A stretch of 64,000 nt of DNA from Panonychus citri. Its lineage: Eukaryota; Arthropoda; Arachnida; Trombidiformes; Tetranychidae. The stretch covers positions 28,860 to 92,859 of the forward strand of contig NW_026515427.1 in the NCBI RefSeq assembly GCF_014898815.1, written 5' to 3'. The notes under the pieces are model-generated. The model searched no databases. It was not told where the DNA came from and worked only from the letters and a program-made list of their open reading frames with translations. The position numbers were made by a program, and so were the translations under genes. Below are positions 10,657-20,694 of this stretch, piece by piece. The first letter of the stretch is position 1. Every line of letters begins with the position of its first letter.

Positions 10657-10658
10657 CT

Positions 10659-11795
10659 ATGGATGATCAACCTCTATTAACAACCCCGGTGCTGGGGATT
10701 GGTAGAGAGAAGAAAAACAAATTAAATTCTACAGTAAATCAACAATTACATATTCCTAATTTCTCCGGTGATGGGGATGAGGATTTATTAGATTGGCTTG
10801 ATCATTTTGAATCAGCTGCAGTTGCTCTTGATTGGGATGAAGAGATTAAACTAAAAGCTTTACCTGCTTATTTAACTGGTACCGCTAGTAGATGGTACAG
10901 ATGTAGAATCAAGCCGTTAACTGGTGATAATATTCCTAAAACTTTTGAAGATTTGAAAGTCAAATTGGTTTCAGATTTAGCTCCTTCAGGTTACCGAAAA
11001 AATTTAATTAAAGAGTTAAATAATAAGAAACAACGTTCAGATCAATCTGCTATTTCTTACTCTTACGAGGTTCGAGATCTATGTAGAAGAATCAACCCAG
11101 ATATGCAAGAAGAATTAGTAAATAGCTTCATCGACAGAGGTTTAAAATCAAACATTCGAACTAGGTTAGATTTACTAACAGCTGATTCTACCTCTGACTT
11201 TATTACTAAAGTGACATTAGCTGAACGATCAACATTATCAAAAAATGATGATTTAACTGAATCCGAAGAGAATGAACAGTTAAAAAATACAATAACGGCA
11301 TTATCGCAACATTTACAACAAATTACCGAAAGATTAGACTGTTTAACTTTCCAACAAGATATGAAAAAGCGAGAGAGAGACAACTATCGTAATCGAAATG
11401 ATTATGGAAATAGTAATTATCGAAATGATAACTATCGAACTGAAAATTATCGAAATACAAATAATTATCGTGGTAATTATCGAAATAATTATAGAATGAA
11501 TAACTATCGACAAAGTAATCAATCAAACGATAATAATCAACCAATCACATGTTATGATTGCAATGAGCCTGGACATAAAAGAAATGAATGTCCCCGAAGA
11601 GTGGACAGACCTCGAGATGATCAAAAAAATATCGGATGGGCAACTCAAGGTCCATCAACATCTAAAGATGATAATTGGAGAACCCAAAATCAATCACAAG
11701 ATAATAGAAAACAACCTTGGTTTTTGAACAGAAATTTAAGTAGATCACCTCCTCGTTCGATGCGTCCACCTCGACCAGATGGATATCAGAGTTAA
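10659..11795 (+). CDS. gag: Gag polyprotein of gypsy-type element
   Basis: An intact 378-codon ORF. Residues about 30-140 form a retrotransposon capsid (Retrotrans_gag) domain: IPNFSGDGDEDLLDWLDHFE, then LPAYLTGTASRWY, the usual landmark of the family. A predicted coiled region follows (200-235), then an Arg/Asn/Tyr-rich repeat tract (NYRN units, about 245-290) and one CCHC zinc knuckle, CYDCNEPGHKRNEC, at residues 298-311, which binds genomic RNA. The start is the first ATG after the small upstream ORF. It ends with TAA at 11793, and the same frame stays open beyond it into the protease, so gag and protease are separated only by this stop. Confidence 0.93.
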   Translation: MDDQPLLTTPVLGIGREKKNKLNSTVNQQLHIPNFSGDGDEDLLDWLDHFESAAVALDWDEEIKLKALPAYLTGTASRWYRCRIKPLTGDNIPKTFEDLKVKLVSDLAPSGYRKNLIKELNNKKQRSDQSAISYSYEVRDLCRRINPDMQEELVNSFIDRGLKSNIRTRLDLLTADSTSDFITKVTLAERSTLSKNDDLTESEENEQLKNTITALSQHLQQITERLDCLTFQQDMKKRERDNYRNRNDYGNSNYRNDNYRTENYRNTNNYRGNYRNNYRMNNYRQSNQSNDNNQPITCYDCNEPGHKRNECPRRVDRPRDDQKNIGWATQGPSTSKDDNWRTQNQSQDNRKQPWFLNRNLSRSPPRSMRPPRPDGYQS

Positions 11796-12947
11796 CCTCA
11801 CTCAACTACACCACGAAATCGATCTTTAAGCCCTCGACCTAGAGGACGACCACGACAAAACTCGCCTCACCCCCAAGGTAGAGGAAGACCAAGATCAAGA
11901 TCAAGATCACCATCAAATGACAAAAGAACTAAAGTAGTTAAAACAGTTTATACTGAATATGGTGATGATGATGAAACAAAAATCTCCAGTTCAATCATTT
12001 CAAACTTATTCAAAGAAAAGAACCAATTAATATTTACGAAAGCAAAAATTAAGGAAAAGGAGGTAGAATGTTTGGTCGATACTGGGGCTGAAGTCTCATT
12101 ACTTTCTAAACACTTAGCTCAAAAGTTGTCACTAGATTATCACAACTATAAAGGTCCAATCCATCTAACCGCCGGAAATCAACCACTAAAAGTAATTGGT
12201 GAAACTTATATTAAATTAGAGATTCCCGATGGTCCAACAAAAATAGAAATTAAATCACCTATGATTATTGTTGATACTTTGCCGTCAGGAATTGAGGCCA
12301 TCATCGGACAAAATATTTTAGAAAAAGGAAAATTTTTCATTGATTGTAAACGAAGAAAATTAATCATTCCATTGAACCCAAAAGAAAAATTTGAAACCAT
12401 AGATTTAAATTTTAAATCAAAGACAAAACAATTAACAGCATCATCAATCGTCTCATCTAATTATGATTCGAATCAAATACAATCATCAACAAATTCACAA
12501 TTAATTACAAGAAGTGACTATTCATCAACAATTAGTTTATCTTCATTATTTTCAGTCTCCGGTGATGGGGAAGAAAATTTTGTTGATGAAGAAATTTACA
12601 TCAATAATATAATTAATGATTTAAAACTTGAAGTGAACAGTGAAATTCAACCCACAACACGAAACAAATTAAATGAATTAATAACTAAATATCGAGTGGT
12701 TTTCGCCGCCACATCCAAAGAGTTAGGATTCTCTAATGTTTACTCTCACTCAATTGATACTGGAAATCATCCTCCAATATCTCAAAAACCTTATCGAATG
12801 TCAGATTTGAAAAGAAAAGTAGCAGAAACTTCAATTAACGAATTAATAGATGATGGAATTGTTATCCCATCCTGCTCACCTTGGTCATCACCAATTGTAT
12901 TAGTATCAAAAAGGAACCACAGAGATGCGATTGTGTGTAGATTATAG
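11796..12947 (+). pseudogene. pol: Pol, protease and start of reverse transcriptase
   Basis: In the gag frame after the TAA, an Arg/Ser/Pro-rich linker (11800-11920) leads to the aspartic protease with its active site LVDTGAEVSLLS at about 12072 and the flap/IIGQNIL segment near 12300. The RT N-terminal region follows (PISQKPYRMSDLKRK, then IVIPSCSPWSSPIVLVSK). The frame breaks by one base near 12915-12925, within the conserved lysine-rich turn before LCVDYRKLN. Two copies of the CCGGTG-type motif fall in the gag-to-RT stretch. Confidence 0.88.
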
Positions 12948-14195
12948 AAAATTAAATGAGATAACTGTTAAAGATAAATTTCCATTACCAAATATTCAAG
13001 ATTATCTTGATAGTTTAAGAGGAATGAAATTCTATTCATTATTAGACTTAAGATCAGGTTATCATCAAATGGCAATGGATCCAAAGGATCAGCCTAAGAC
13101 AGCATTTGTCACTCCAAGTGGGTTGTACGAATACACTAGATTACCATTTGGATTAGCAAATGGACCTTCATCATTTATGAGGATGATGACTATTGTTTTG
13201 AGTGGATTAATTTATAATACTTGTTTAGTTTTTATTGATGATTTATTAATTTATTCAGAAAATTAAGAAGAACATTTAAGTAAATTAGAATTATACGAGA
13301 CTCAGAATGCAGGGTTAACTTTAAAACCTAATAAATGTTCATTTTTGAAAAAGAAAATTCTATTCTTAGGACACGTGATTAGTGAGAATGGTCAACAAGT
13401 TGACCCAGAGAAAATAATAAAAGTTCAACAATTTCCTACTCCTAGGACAGTTAGAGATATAAAATCTTTTGTTGCTTTATGCTCTTATTATCGAAGATTC
13501 ATAAAAGACTTCGCTAACATCGCCCGACCTCTCACTAACTTAACAAGAAAAGATTTACCTTTTGATTGGGGGCCAGAACAAGAAAACGCTTTTAATGAGT
13601 TGAAATTTAAATTAACAACACCACCAGTTCTTGCTCATTATGATCCAGCAAAAGAAACTCAATTGCGAGTGGACGCCTCAGGTTATGGTCTCGGAGCAAT
13701 TCTCTTACAAAAGGATGATAATGGTTATCACCCTGTTGGATTTGCCTCCCGAATATTAAGAGGAGCAGAGTTACATTATCCAGTATCTGATAAGGAATGC
13801 TTGGCCATCGTTTGGGCAGTAAAATTCAAGTCTATTTAGAAATTAAATTTGAAGTAGTAACTGATCACTGTGCCTTATGCCACATTCATTCAAAAAAGAT
13901 CCTCCCCGCTCGCTTACAGCGATATGCAATGGCGCTCCAATCATTTGATTTTTCAGTTAAATATAAATCAGGGAAAATTCATGCTGATGCCGATTGTTTA
14001 TCACGATATCCTGTGGATGATATTGTTTATGATAATCAAAAGGATGAATGTGAAGAATTGTTCACATTACTAGTTAACCAAATTATTGAAGATAAAATAG
14101 ATCTAGTTGATGAACAACGAAGAGATCAACGAATCATTAAAATAATTGAACAATTAGAAAACTTTTCTCATTTAGATCCCAAAGAAAGAAATTAA
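12925..14195 (+). pseudogene. pol: Pol, reverse transcriptase core and RNase H
   Basis: After the frameshift the RT continues: LCVDYRKLN, LDLRSGYHQM and the catalytic FIDD near 13230. A TAA at 13264 interrupts the frame just after YSEN; the same frame then resumes through the connection domain (ILFLGHVIS, YYRRFI) to RNase H (LRVDASGYGLGAILLQ, with the catalytic Asp). A second frameshift near 13828 moves the remainder (TDHCALCHI, then HADADCLSRYP, the last RNase H motif) to another frame. The tether to integrase ends at 14195. Order and motifs are those of Ty3/gypsy pol. Confidence 0.9.
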
Positions 14196-15290
14196 TTTCT
14201 AAATATAGAATCCGAGAGAATCTACTATACCGATTAACAATTAACCATTATGGAGAGAGTTGGAATATAGTTATTCTAAAAGATTAATTAAGCAAATTTT
14301 GCAAGAATATCATGATTCGGTCTTGTCCGGTCATCCAGGATCTTTCTACTTACAATAAAATTAAACAACATTATTGGTGGCCCCAGATGAGTAGAGATGT
14401 AACCAATTACGTTCGCAGTTGTCTAATCTGTCAATTAGATAAAAGGAAGTGGAACCTTAGAAGCTCCGTTAAAATCAATAATTGTTAATAATGCATTCGA
14501 AAATTGGAATCGATTTAATCGGTCCCAACATCTAAGAAAAACAATTATATTATAGTGTACCGATTACTTTACAAGATGGGTAGAGGTTGCAGCAATCAAA
14601 GATATGACCGCTGAATCAACAGCGACTTTCCTAATTAACTCGGTCTTCCTCAGACATGGTTGCCCTAGAACAATTGTCTCAGATCAAGGTAGAAATTTTA
14701 TATCTTCAGTGGTTGAACAAATTAGATTATTCGTCCAAAGTAAATGGTCATTTTCAACTGCCTATCATCCAGCAACAAATGGATTAACGGAAAAAGTAAA
14801 TCAAACATTATGTTCGATGTTAACTCATTACTGTAAAAAAGAAAACACTCAAAAGTGGAGCGAGTTAATCCCGGTGCTGGGATTCGCTTATAACTCGAGT
14901 GTAAATCAATCTACGAAAGCCTCTCCTTTCTATTTACTATATGGTCGTCAACCAACCTTACCCATTGATATTATAATTAACAACCAGACATTTAAACAAT
15001 TACCATCTAACTTAAAATCAACAATCGAAAAATGGCCTGAGATTTATGATCAAGCAAAACTTTACTCATTGAACTCAAAAGAAAATCAAAAAATTCAACA
15101 TGATCGGAAGAAATTACGAACCTATCAAGTAGGAGATGAAGTAATGTACAAGCAATTTCAGGGACCAAAGAAACTGAAGCAAAATTCAAAGGACCATATA
15201 AAGTAATAGAAAACAAGGAGACACCACTTATAAAATATTAAGAACAGATAAAAGGAAAAATCTCTAATATAGAAATTTACTTAATTTAGT
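14196..15290 (+). pseudogene. pol: Pol, integrase
   Basis: The HHCC zinc-binding region is visible around 14310-14450 in two frames (HP after SG at about 14330; then HYWWPQMSRDV and CLICQLDKR). The first catalytic Asp lies in IGIDLIGP near 14508. The open frame 14604-15206 holds the second Asp (VSDQGRNF), then HPATNGLTEKVNQTL with the catalytic Glu, the GFAYN and PFYLLYGRQP landmarks, and a C-terminal SH3-like start (YQVGDEVMYK). Several small indels before 14604 and near 15195 break it. CCGGTGCTGGGA sits in frame near 14871 (PVLG). Confidence 0.88.
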
Positions 15291-15359
15291 AACAATCTTA
15301 AGCATAATTACACGAATTGAGATGTTAGAGATCTCCTTTTATCTCTGGTGAACCTATTC

Positions 15360-16818
15360 TATGGAGAAAACTGACTATCACCCAAGAAAATCAACTCAAC
15401 AAGTCTCTGTCGTACTAGCATTTTCAAACCCATGTAAAGAAATCCCAATTGTTCTAAAACAGACAAGGAAATGAATCCATTACATGTGAGTATAATCCAG
15501 CCATGTGTAAATATGTAAGGAAAATTCTGGACAAATTTGAAGAACATTGTTCATCATTTATTGATGAAAATTACATAAATCCTATTCGTAATATACCGAA
15601 CGTAACAACCAAACCAGAAGAAAATATTATAAAAATAAGACGAGAAATAATCACTGCGAACTGTAGCCACCACAATAATAGTTGGTGGAATAGTAATTAG
15701 TGGCGTTAACTATTTATATAAACACATTTTCAATCCTAGAATACAACCAGTACTAACATCCATCGCAGAGTCTAACCAAGAATATAAGAAGCTGATAAAG
15801 CAGTTTGAACAATTACATAATGTAAGCCAACAACTGTTTCTGATTTCTTTTGATGTGAATCAACTGCCTCAATATTTACCGTTAATAACATTTCAAGCCA
15901 AATATATATACAGTAACGCAAGCAAATAACCAGCTTAATCAATTAAAACATTTTAATGAAACAATTAGAAGCTAAACCAAGGATTGATAAAATTTCTTTA
16001 AATACTTCAAAATTATTTTACCCTGCTCACCAGAATGTTCATTAGATGAAATTGAAAATGTTAACGTAAATACAATAACGAAAGATTTCCAACATTAATG
16101 GTAAATTTTACAACATTTTACGAGATACCACTAACCAAATATTTCAAGCAGATGCATTTACATTATATAATAAAATAATACACACACTTGTAAAGTTACA
16201 TATAAAGGTCCAGAATATGTATTAGTCAACATCACCGATTATCGATTCTGTGAGATTAGGAGAAGGATTTGAAAGGTCATAATCCTATTTTTAAGAAAGT
16301 ATCGAATTGTAAAGAAAACTTGAAGAAAATTGAACTTTGGAAGAATGAAGTTTGTTTCAGCAATAGCCCTAATGTTACCACATACGCAGAAACGATTCAA
16401 GTTAAACAAATGGGAGAGCAGTATTTAATACATTGTGCAGGACATCCAATTACTTTATATAGTAATATTAAATATATTTGTCAAAATAATGTGATAAGAT
16501 TATCAAAATATACTAATTTTACTATCGATGACCTAGAATATACAGTTCAAAGTTCCAAATTCATAGTCAAGGTTCACCAGTATCAGAACATACACATGCA
16601 ATCAATTTACGATTAACTCAACCATCGGCTAAAGAATTACAAATTGAACCACTTGATTTCATTGATCGATGAAGCTCAAGAGAAAATTGAAACAAGTATC
16701 AATCACCAAAATAAATTGGAAAATGAATGTACCAAAGTGGATTTGGATACTTATTAGTATTACCATCAGCTTCTTGTGTTGTGTTATTGGTTGTAGATTA
16801 ATCCCTTATCCAAAATGA
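15360..16818 (+). pseudogene. env: Env-like glycoprotein relic of the gypsy element
   Basis: Between integrase and the motif array there is a decayed third gene with the layout of insect errantivirus/baculovirus-F-type envelope proteins. Pieces in order: a segment with Lys/Asn-rich text and a basic KIRRE site (15503-15660); a hydrophobic glycine-rich stretch in the next frame (about 15675-15720), as expected for a fusion peptide; a heptad-like helix (about 15750-15850); a cysteine-containing ectodomain piece (16269-16616); and a C-terminal membrane anchor (WIWILISITISFLCC) from 16738 to a stop at 16818. At least four frameshifts or stops separate them. Identification rests on position and architecture, not on close sequence similarity. 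Confidence 0.65.
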
Positions 16819-17228
16819 TCAATAAACTCTGTGATAGTTAATAGAGAAAATAAAGAAAATAAGGACGTTGTTATACCTTTACATCAGTGTTATTAATACA
16901 ATTAAAATCAATGCTCCGGTGCTGGGGCAGGGTTTCAAAATTTTCCGGTGATGGAGATAAAATTACTAATGATAATGATAATTTACTTGGTGATGGATAT
17001 ACAATTAACTAAATGAAAATGTTCTTTTCACCCGGTGATTGGGTTTTTGAAGTCCTATTGATAAAATTTTAATTAACCCGGTGATTGGGTATTGAAATTC
17101 AAATTTATGATAAAATTTCAATCAACCCGGTGATGGGTAATTTAATACTTATTATTCAAAACTCCGGTGATTTGGGGTAGATGAATAATTGAAATTTTCT
17201 TCTTTCTTTTCTTTATTTTACAATTAGG
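16819..17228 (+). promoter_or_regulatory. Non-coding array of CCGGTGATGGG-type motifs
   Basis: A non-coding 400-bp stretch between env and the next ORF carries repeated copies of a G-rich 12-mer: 16916 (CCGGTGCTGGGG), 16945, about 16986 (degenerate), 17032, 17078, 17127 and 17164 (split by TT). Spacings are about 30-50 bases. The bases between copies are not similar except for a shared ATAAAATTT near 17060 and 17110, so it is not a simple tandem repeat. Clustered sites with unique spacers resemble an array of binding sites for a zinc-finger protein; Drosophila gypsy has such an array (Su(Hw) insulator) but in its leader. Confidence 0.55.
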
Positions 17229-17955
17229 ATGGAAGACGACTGGAATGCAACAAATGCCTCTCCAGATCCAAAGCTAATCGCTTTCCAAAGAAAATGGAAA
17301 ATTTACAACTAAAAACGGTCCAGGTTTCTTCATTTCATCAAAACAAAAACTAATCAAGATTATAACAATCATTTTAAACCAGTTTCACCAAGTTCAGTAT
17401 TTAGAAAATGTTATCTGATTTTGTCGATCTTCGCCTCTAAGTACACTAATTACTATGGTCATGTTTGGAGACCAGAGTTAGTATCACAGATTATGATATA
17501 TGTGCACCCCAAAGAGATGAACAAATTCACGAAGTTAACAGTCACAGCAAACCACCCGGACAAATTACAAACTGCTCACCAAAACTTATTATATTACACT
17601 AGAAAACTAAATTACCAGAACAGTAGAAACTCAACAAAAATCAATCTTATCGATTTACCAGAAAAACATTGTTCCCTATGCTGCTTTAACCACAGTAAGA
17701 TAAATTGAATACTGCTCATACTGTAGTGAACCTGGTCACTTCAGAAAAATTGTCCTGAATTACCTTTTAAAACTGATCAACAAGTAAATATAAATACCGT
17801 GGTACAATCTAGACCAACAAAATATTCCTATGCACGAGAACAACGACGAGTTAAAGAAGAAAATTAAGGAAGCATATGGAGGTAAACCTTTTGGAAAACC
17901 TAAATAATCAATACCAGAACATTTAGAAAAATATGTTCCGATTGGCCCGAAAAAT
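17229..17955 (+). pseudogene. Post-env ORF, zinc-knuckle part
   Basis: A further coding relic follows env, unusual for the gypsy order. It starts with ATG at 17229 (MEDDWNATNASPD) and shifts frame around 17310. The open stretch 17421-17708 carries VWRPELVSQIMIYVHP and ends in a Cys pair (CSLCCF). Directly after, in another frame, comes a CCHC knuckle, YCSYCSEPGHFRK, at about 17709-17750, with the last Cys one base out of frame. A basic segment (about 17820-17870) leads to the exonuclease-like part. I do not recognise the region before the knuckle; it could be a nucleic-acid-binding module. Frameshifts show decay. Confidence 0.5.
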
Positions 17956-18512
17956 AATAAAAAAGAAACATTATCCCTTGACATCGAAGGTGATGGAAAT
18001 AATGGTGTAGGAAGCGTTCATTTATCAGGGTGGTTTGGAAATGTAATTAGAATACAAACAGTATATTATGCTCAGGTAAAAAACACTACAATATCAAACC
18101 CAAATACTCGAATCACTGGACTACAAATCAATGATTTAGCAACAGGATTAAACCTGGACGAGATATGCCAACAAGTACGAGAATTAGCCATCGGAAGAAG
18201 ATTATTAACACAAGGGAAGACGTTTGAATAAACTCGAGTTAACGACATCTAAACTAAAAGCGTCGTTCATCAACGTTGACTTACAAGATCTTTGGCCTGG
18301 ACAACAACCAATAGGATTAGTTTCATTAGATAAATTTTATTCTTTAATCATCAAAATTACGTAGAGATGATGATAAACATGTAACCATTGGACATTCTCC
18401 TGAGAGAGATTCTCAGTCACTCTTAAAGCGTACATCGAATTACAAAAGATGAAAGATAAAACATTCCTGTCCCCACAGTGAAGTCGATATATGGTAAAAT
18501 GGGACAAAATAT
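17956..18512 (+). pseudogene. Post-env ORF, DEDDh (REX/ExoIII-type) exonuclease-like domain
   Basis: The frame 17956-18231 reads LSLDIEGDG, matching motif I (LDxE) of DEDDh 3'-5' exonucleases of the REX4/ISG20 group. A TRITGLQINDLATGLNLDEI segment follows, equivalent to the RVSGI..DL..G spacer of that group, and then REL and GRRLLTQG before the expected motif II. A stop and a one-base shift fall exactly where motif II Asp would be (about 18228); the next frame continues with KLKASFINVDLQDLWPG. Motif III appears near 18391 as HSPERDSQSLLK, giving the H-x4-D spacing of the h subtype, then another one-base shift and a stop. Known function of the family: 3' trimming of RNA or DNA. Identification is by motif order only; a search is needed. 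Confidence 0.55.
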
Positions 18513-18748
18513 TCATCACTGGCTCCAATTGCATTCAAATAATCCGATTGAAATAATAACTTTGAGACTACATGTCCATTGACTATTAATTATTACTAAC
18601 TTTAATTCTATGCTTCAATACCGTTTATACCCAATTTTTATACTTTGTAAATAATGTCCGGTGATGGATAATATTATATATTAATTAATTTCCTAAAAAT
18701 TGTAAATCAACGAGGACGTTGATTCTTTTCTATGTACCCCCGAAGAAC
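18513..18748 (+). other. 3' untranslated part of the element
   Basis: Short non-coding stretch between the last ORF and the 3' LTR. It contains one more motif copy, CCGGTGATGGAT, at 18658. No convincing polypurine tract is visible immediately before the 3' LTR. Confidence 0.5.
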
Positions 18749-18991
18749 TGTAACCAAACTGGTTACAAAACCAGTTCCCTTTGTTCAACCAGGTACCACC
18801 TCTCACGTGGTACCTGGTTCATCTTATTGGCTAAATTTTTGGTAGTGATGATGAAGATGAAGGAGAAGAATTTCTCCTTCACTACCAATATAATGGCCAA
18901 CAATCGGCCATTTTTCTTATGGTTATCGGGGTATAGTTACCCATTATTGTATTACTAATAAATACATTTAATCTTAAGTGTTACCATTACA
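18749..18991 (+). repeat. 3' LTR of the 11-kb gypsy element
   Basis: 243 bp, nearly identical to 7983-8225; I see two differences (one in the GATGAAGATG run, one in TATTACA/TATTACT). Followed by ATAT, the right copy of the target duplication. Confidence 0.93.
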
Positions 18992-18995
18992 ATAT

Positions 18996-19953
18996 TAACA
19001 AAAAATACAAACAATTCAATTATAATTATAATTATAAGATTTTACTTGGTTGTTGGCTAAGTTGAGACAAAGATAAGGGAAAAGGAAATAGATAGAGAGA
19101 AAGGAGAAAAGGTAGACCGGAAGTGAAGAAAGAGGAAAAGGAATGTGGGCGGAGAGAAGAGAAAGAGGAGAAAGAGATTCATATAGACAGAGAGAACGAA
19201 AGAGAGAAAGGAATTTGGGTGAGAGAGAGAAAAAGAAGAGTGATGATGAAAATTTCATCATCACACGATCAATCAAGGTCGTGGATCATAGTAGTGTAAA
19301 AAAGAAAATGTTATTTGTAAATATGAAACAACTTCTTCTTCAATTATTTACAATGAGAATGATTCATTTTTTTTTGTATTTTTCAAAATTTTGTTATTTT
19401 TTTTATTTTTTTCTGAAGATGCACATATTTACAATGTGAATAATTATAATTATATAGGATTATATACATATATATTATATATGATTATATGAGGGTGATT
19501 ATGGCATATGAATATATAAAATATGCACAATTTACTCTTCTAACCAGAAGGCAAGCTCTTCTGCCTTCTGAGTCCGACTCCTTGAATAGCCGTCAACCGC
19601 TCATTTATTATTTTCTTATTTGTTTTACAAATCTTAAGCTAGAAGTTGATCGTATGATACGCGGATAGCTGCAATACAATTTGTATAGACCCATGAGGAA
19701 ACTAGCATGAGTTCGATGATATTGCTTGAGCCCAAGAGGTTTCAGTATATCATCGACATTGTCAGTGTAACAAAAATAGCACAATGTCACCTTCACTTTC
19801 TAAAAAAGAAATAATATACTGAAAATTGTCAAAGTTTTAATTAATTAGCTTGTTTTTGCCAACGAAAACTTAATCAATCAATCTCAAAAATTAGATACAT
19901 TGTACCTAATTTTTGGGTATAAAAGTAGAAGCGCAAATATGTAAAATTAGTTC
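18996..19953. other. Intergenic, low-complexity
   Basis: No gene. A GA-rich tract at 19080-19240 produces open frames on both strands that are low-complexity only. T-rich and AT microsatellite-like sequence lies at 19365-19500. Confidence 0.45.
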
Positions 19954-20060
19954 ATTCTAAAGACGTTAATCGTAGTCATTAAGACTTTTAACTAACCACA
20001 GAATCAAAGTCAAATAATTAATAAAAATAACTCGTTCAATCAAATCATCGATTGTCTTCA
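19954..20060 (+). repeat. 107-bp dispersed repeat, copy 1
   Basis: Matches 21729-21836 in the same orientation over its whole length with few differences. The ends are partly inverted: the start carries (T)AAAGACGTTAATCG and the end CGATTGTCTTCA, so each copy could be a tiny foldback-ended element or a remnant end of a larger one. A degraded zinc-finger fragment lies just downstream. Confidence 0.6.
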
Positions 20061-20097
20061 TTTTGGAGGTCCCACCGAGAGAATAATAGAGTAATCA

Positions 20098-20694
20098 GTG
20101 ATATTAAATCTCCATCCTCATTATTTAATTCGAATTAGTTCAACAACACCAACACCAACACCAACACCAACACCAACACCAACAACCAAAACCCAAACAC
20201 CAGCGACTAAATCACTAACAGATCGTAAATTCAAGGGTTCCGAAGGTGGTAAAGCTTTTAAATTCAAACATCACCTCAAGGAACAAATAAGAATCCACTC
20301 AGGTAATAAACCCTTCCAATGTTCCCACTGTGGTAAACGTTTCTCCCACTCTGGATCATATTCATCACATTTAACAAGTAAAAATTGTTTCAAAGTTAAT
20401 CTCAAAGTGACCAACACCACACACAACAAACACAATCACAATCACAACCAAAACACAAACAACAACAATACCTCAACTAATGGTAGTTTCAATGGCAATT
20501 TAATTTCTCCTAGTGCTGTTAACAATATTCTTAATCATCATCGCAATTTGATTGCTAACAATCTTAGCCATCATTTTACCAACACAAACCTTGGTAATCA
20601 TCACTCTCTCTCTCAATTCCTCTCTCTCTCTCTTTCGTCACCCGAAGTGATAACATCATCACCGTCGATTTCATCCTCATCTTCCCGTAAATAA
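20098..20694 (+). pseudogene. zfh1/ZEB-like zinc-finger fragment
   Basis: The open frame contains FKFKHHLKEQIRIHSG followed by KPFQCSHCGKRFSHSGSYSS and HLTSKNC. This linked pair is the signature of the N-terminal zinc-finger cluster of zfh1/ZEB transcription repressors. The second finger keeps its ligands (C-x2-C, H, C). The first has lost them: the Cys pair is replaced (GSEGG) and the first His is Gln. The flanks are low-complexity: a Thr-Pro microsatellite upstream and a His/Asn-rich and Ser-rich tail downstream. No other fingers or homeodomain are present. I infer a decayed partial copy rather than an exon of a working gene, though a diverged exon cannot be excluded. Confidence 0.6.

Larger units (their letters stand above)
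7983..18991 (+). mobile_element. Full-length Ty3/gypsy LTR retrotransposon, errantivirus-like, 11 kb
   Basis: An 11,009-bp element bounded by two 243-bp LTRs (7983-8225 and 18749-18991) that begin TGTAA and end TTACA, flanked by a 4-bp target duplication ATAT (7979-7982 and 18992-18995). The LTRs differ at about two positions, so the insertion is fairly recent. Order inside: primer-binding site, 2.4-kb leader with tandem arrays, a small membrane ORF, gag with a CCHC knuckle, protease, RT, RNase H, integrase (the gypsy order), an env-like ORF, a non-coding motif array, and a further region with a CCHC knuckle and an exonuclease-like domain. Protease-RT and everything after it contain frameshifts or stops, so this copy is defective although full length. 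Confidence 0.95.
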
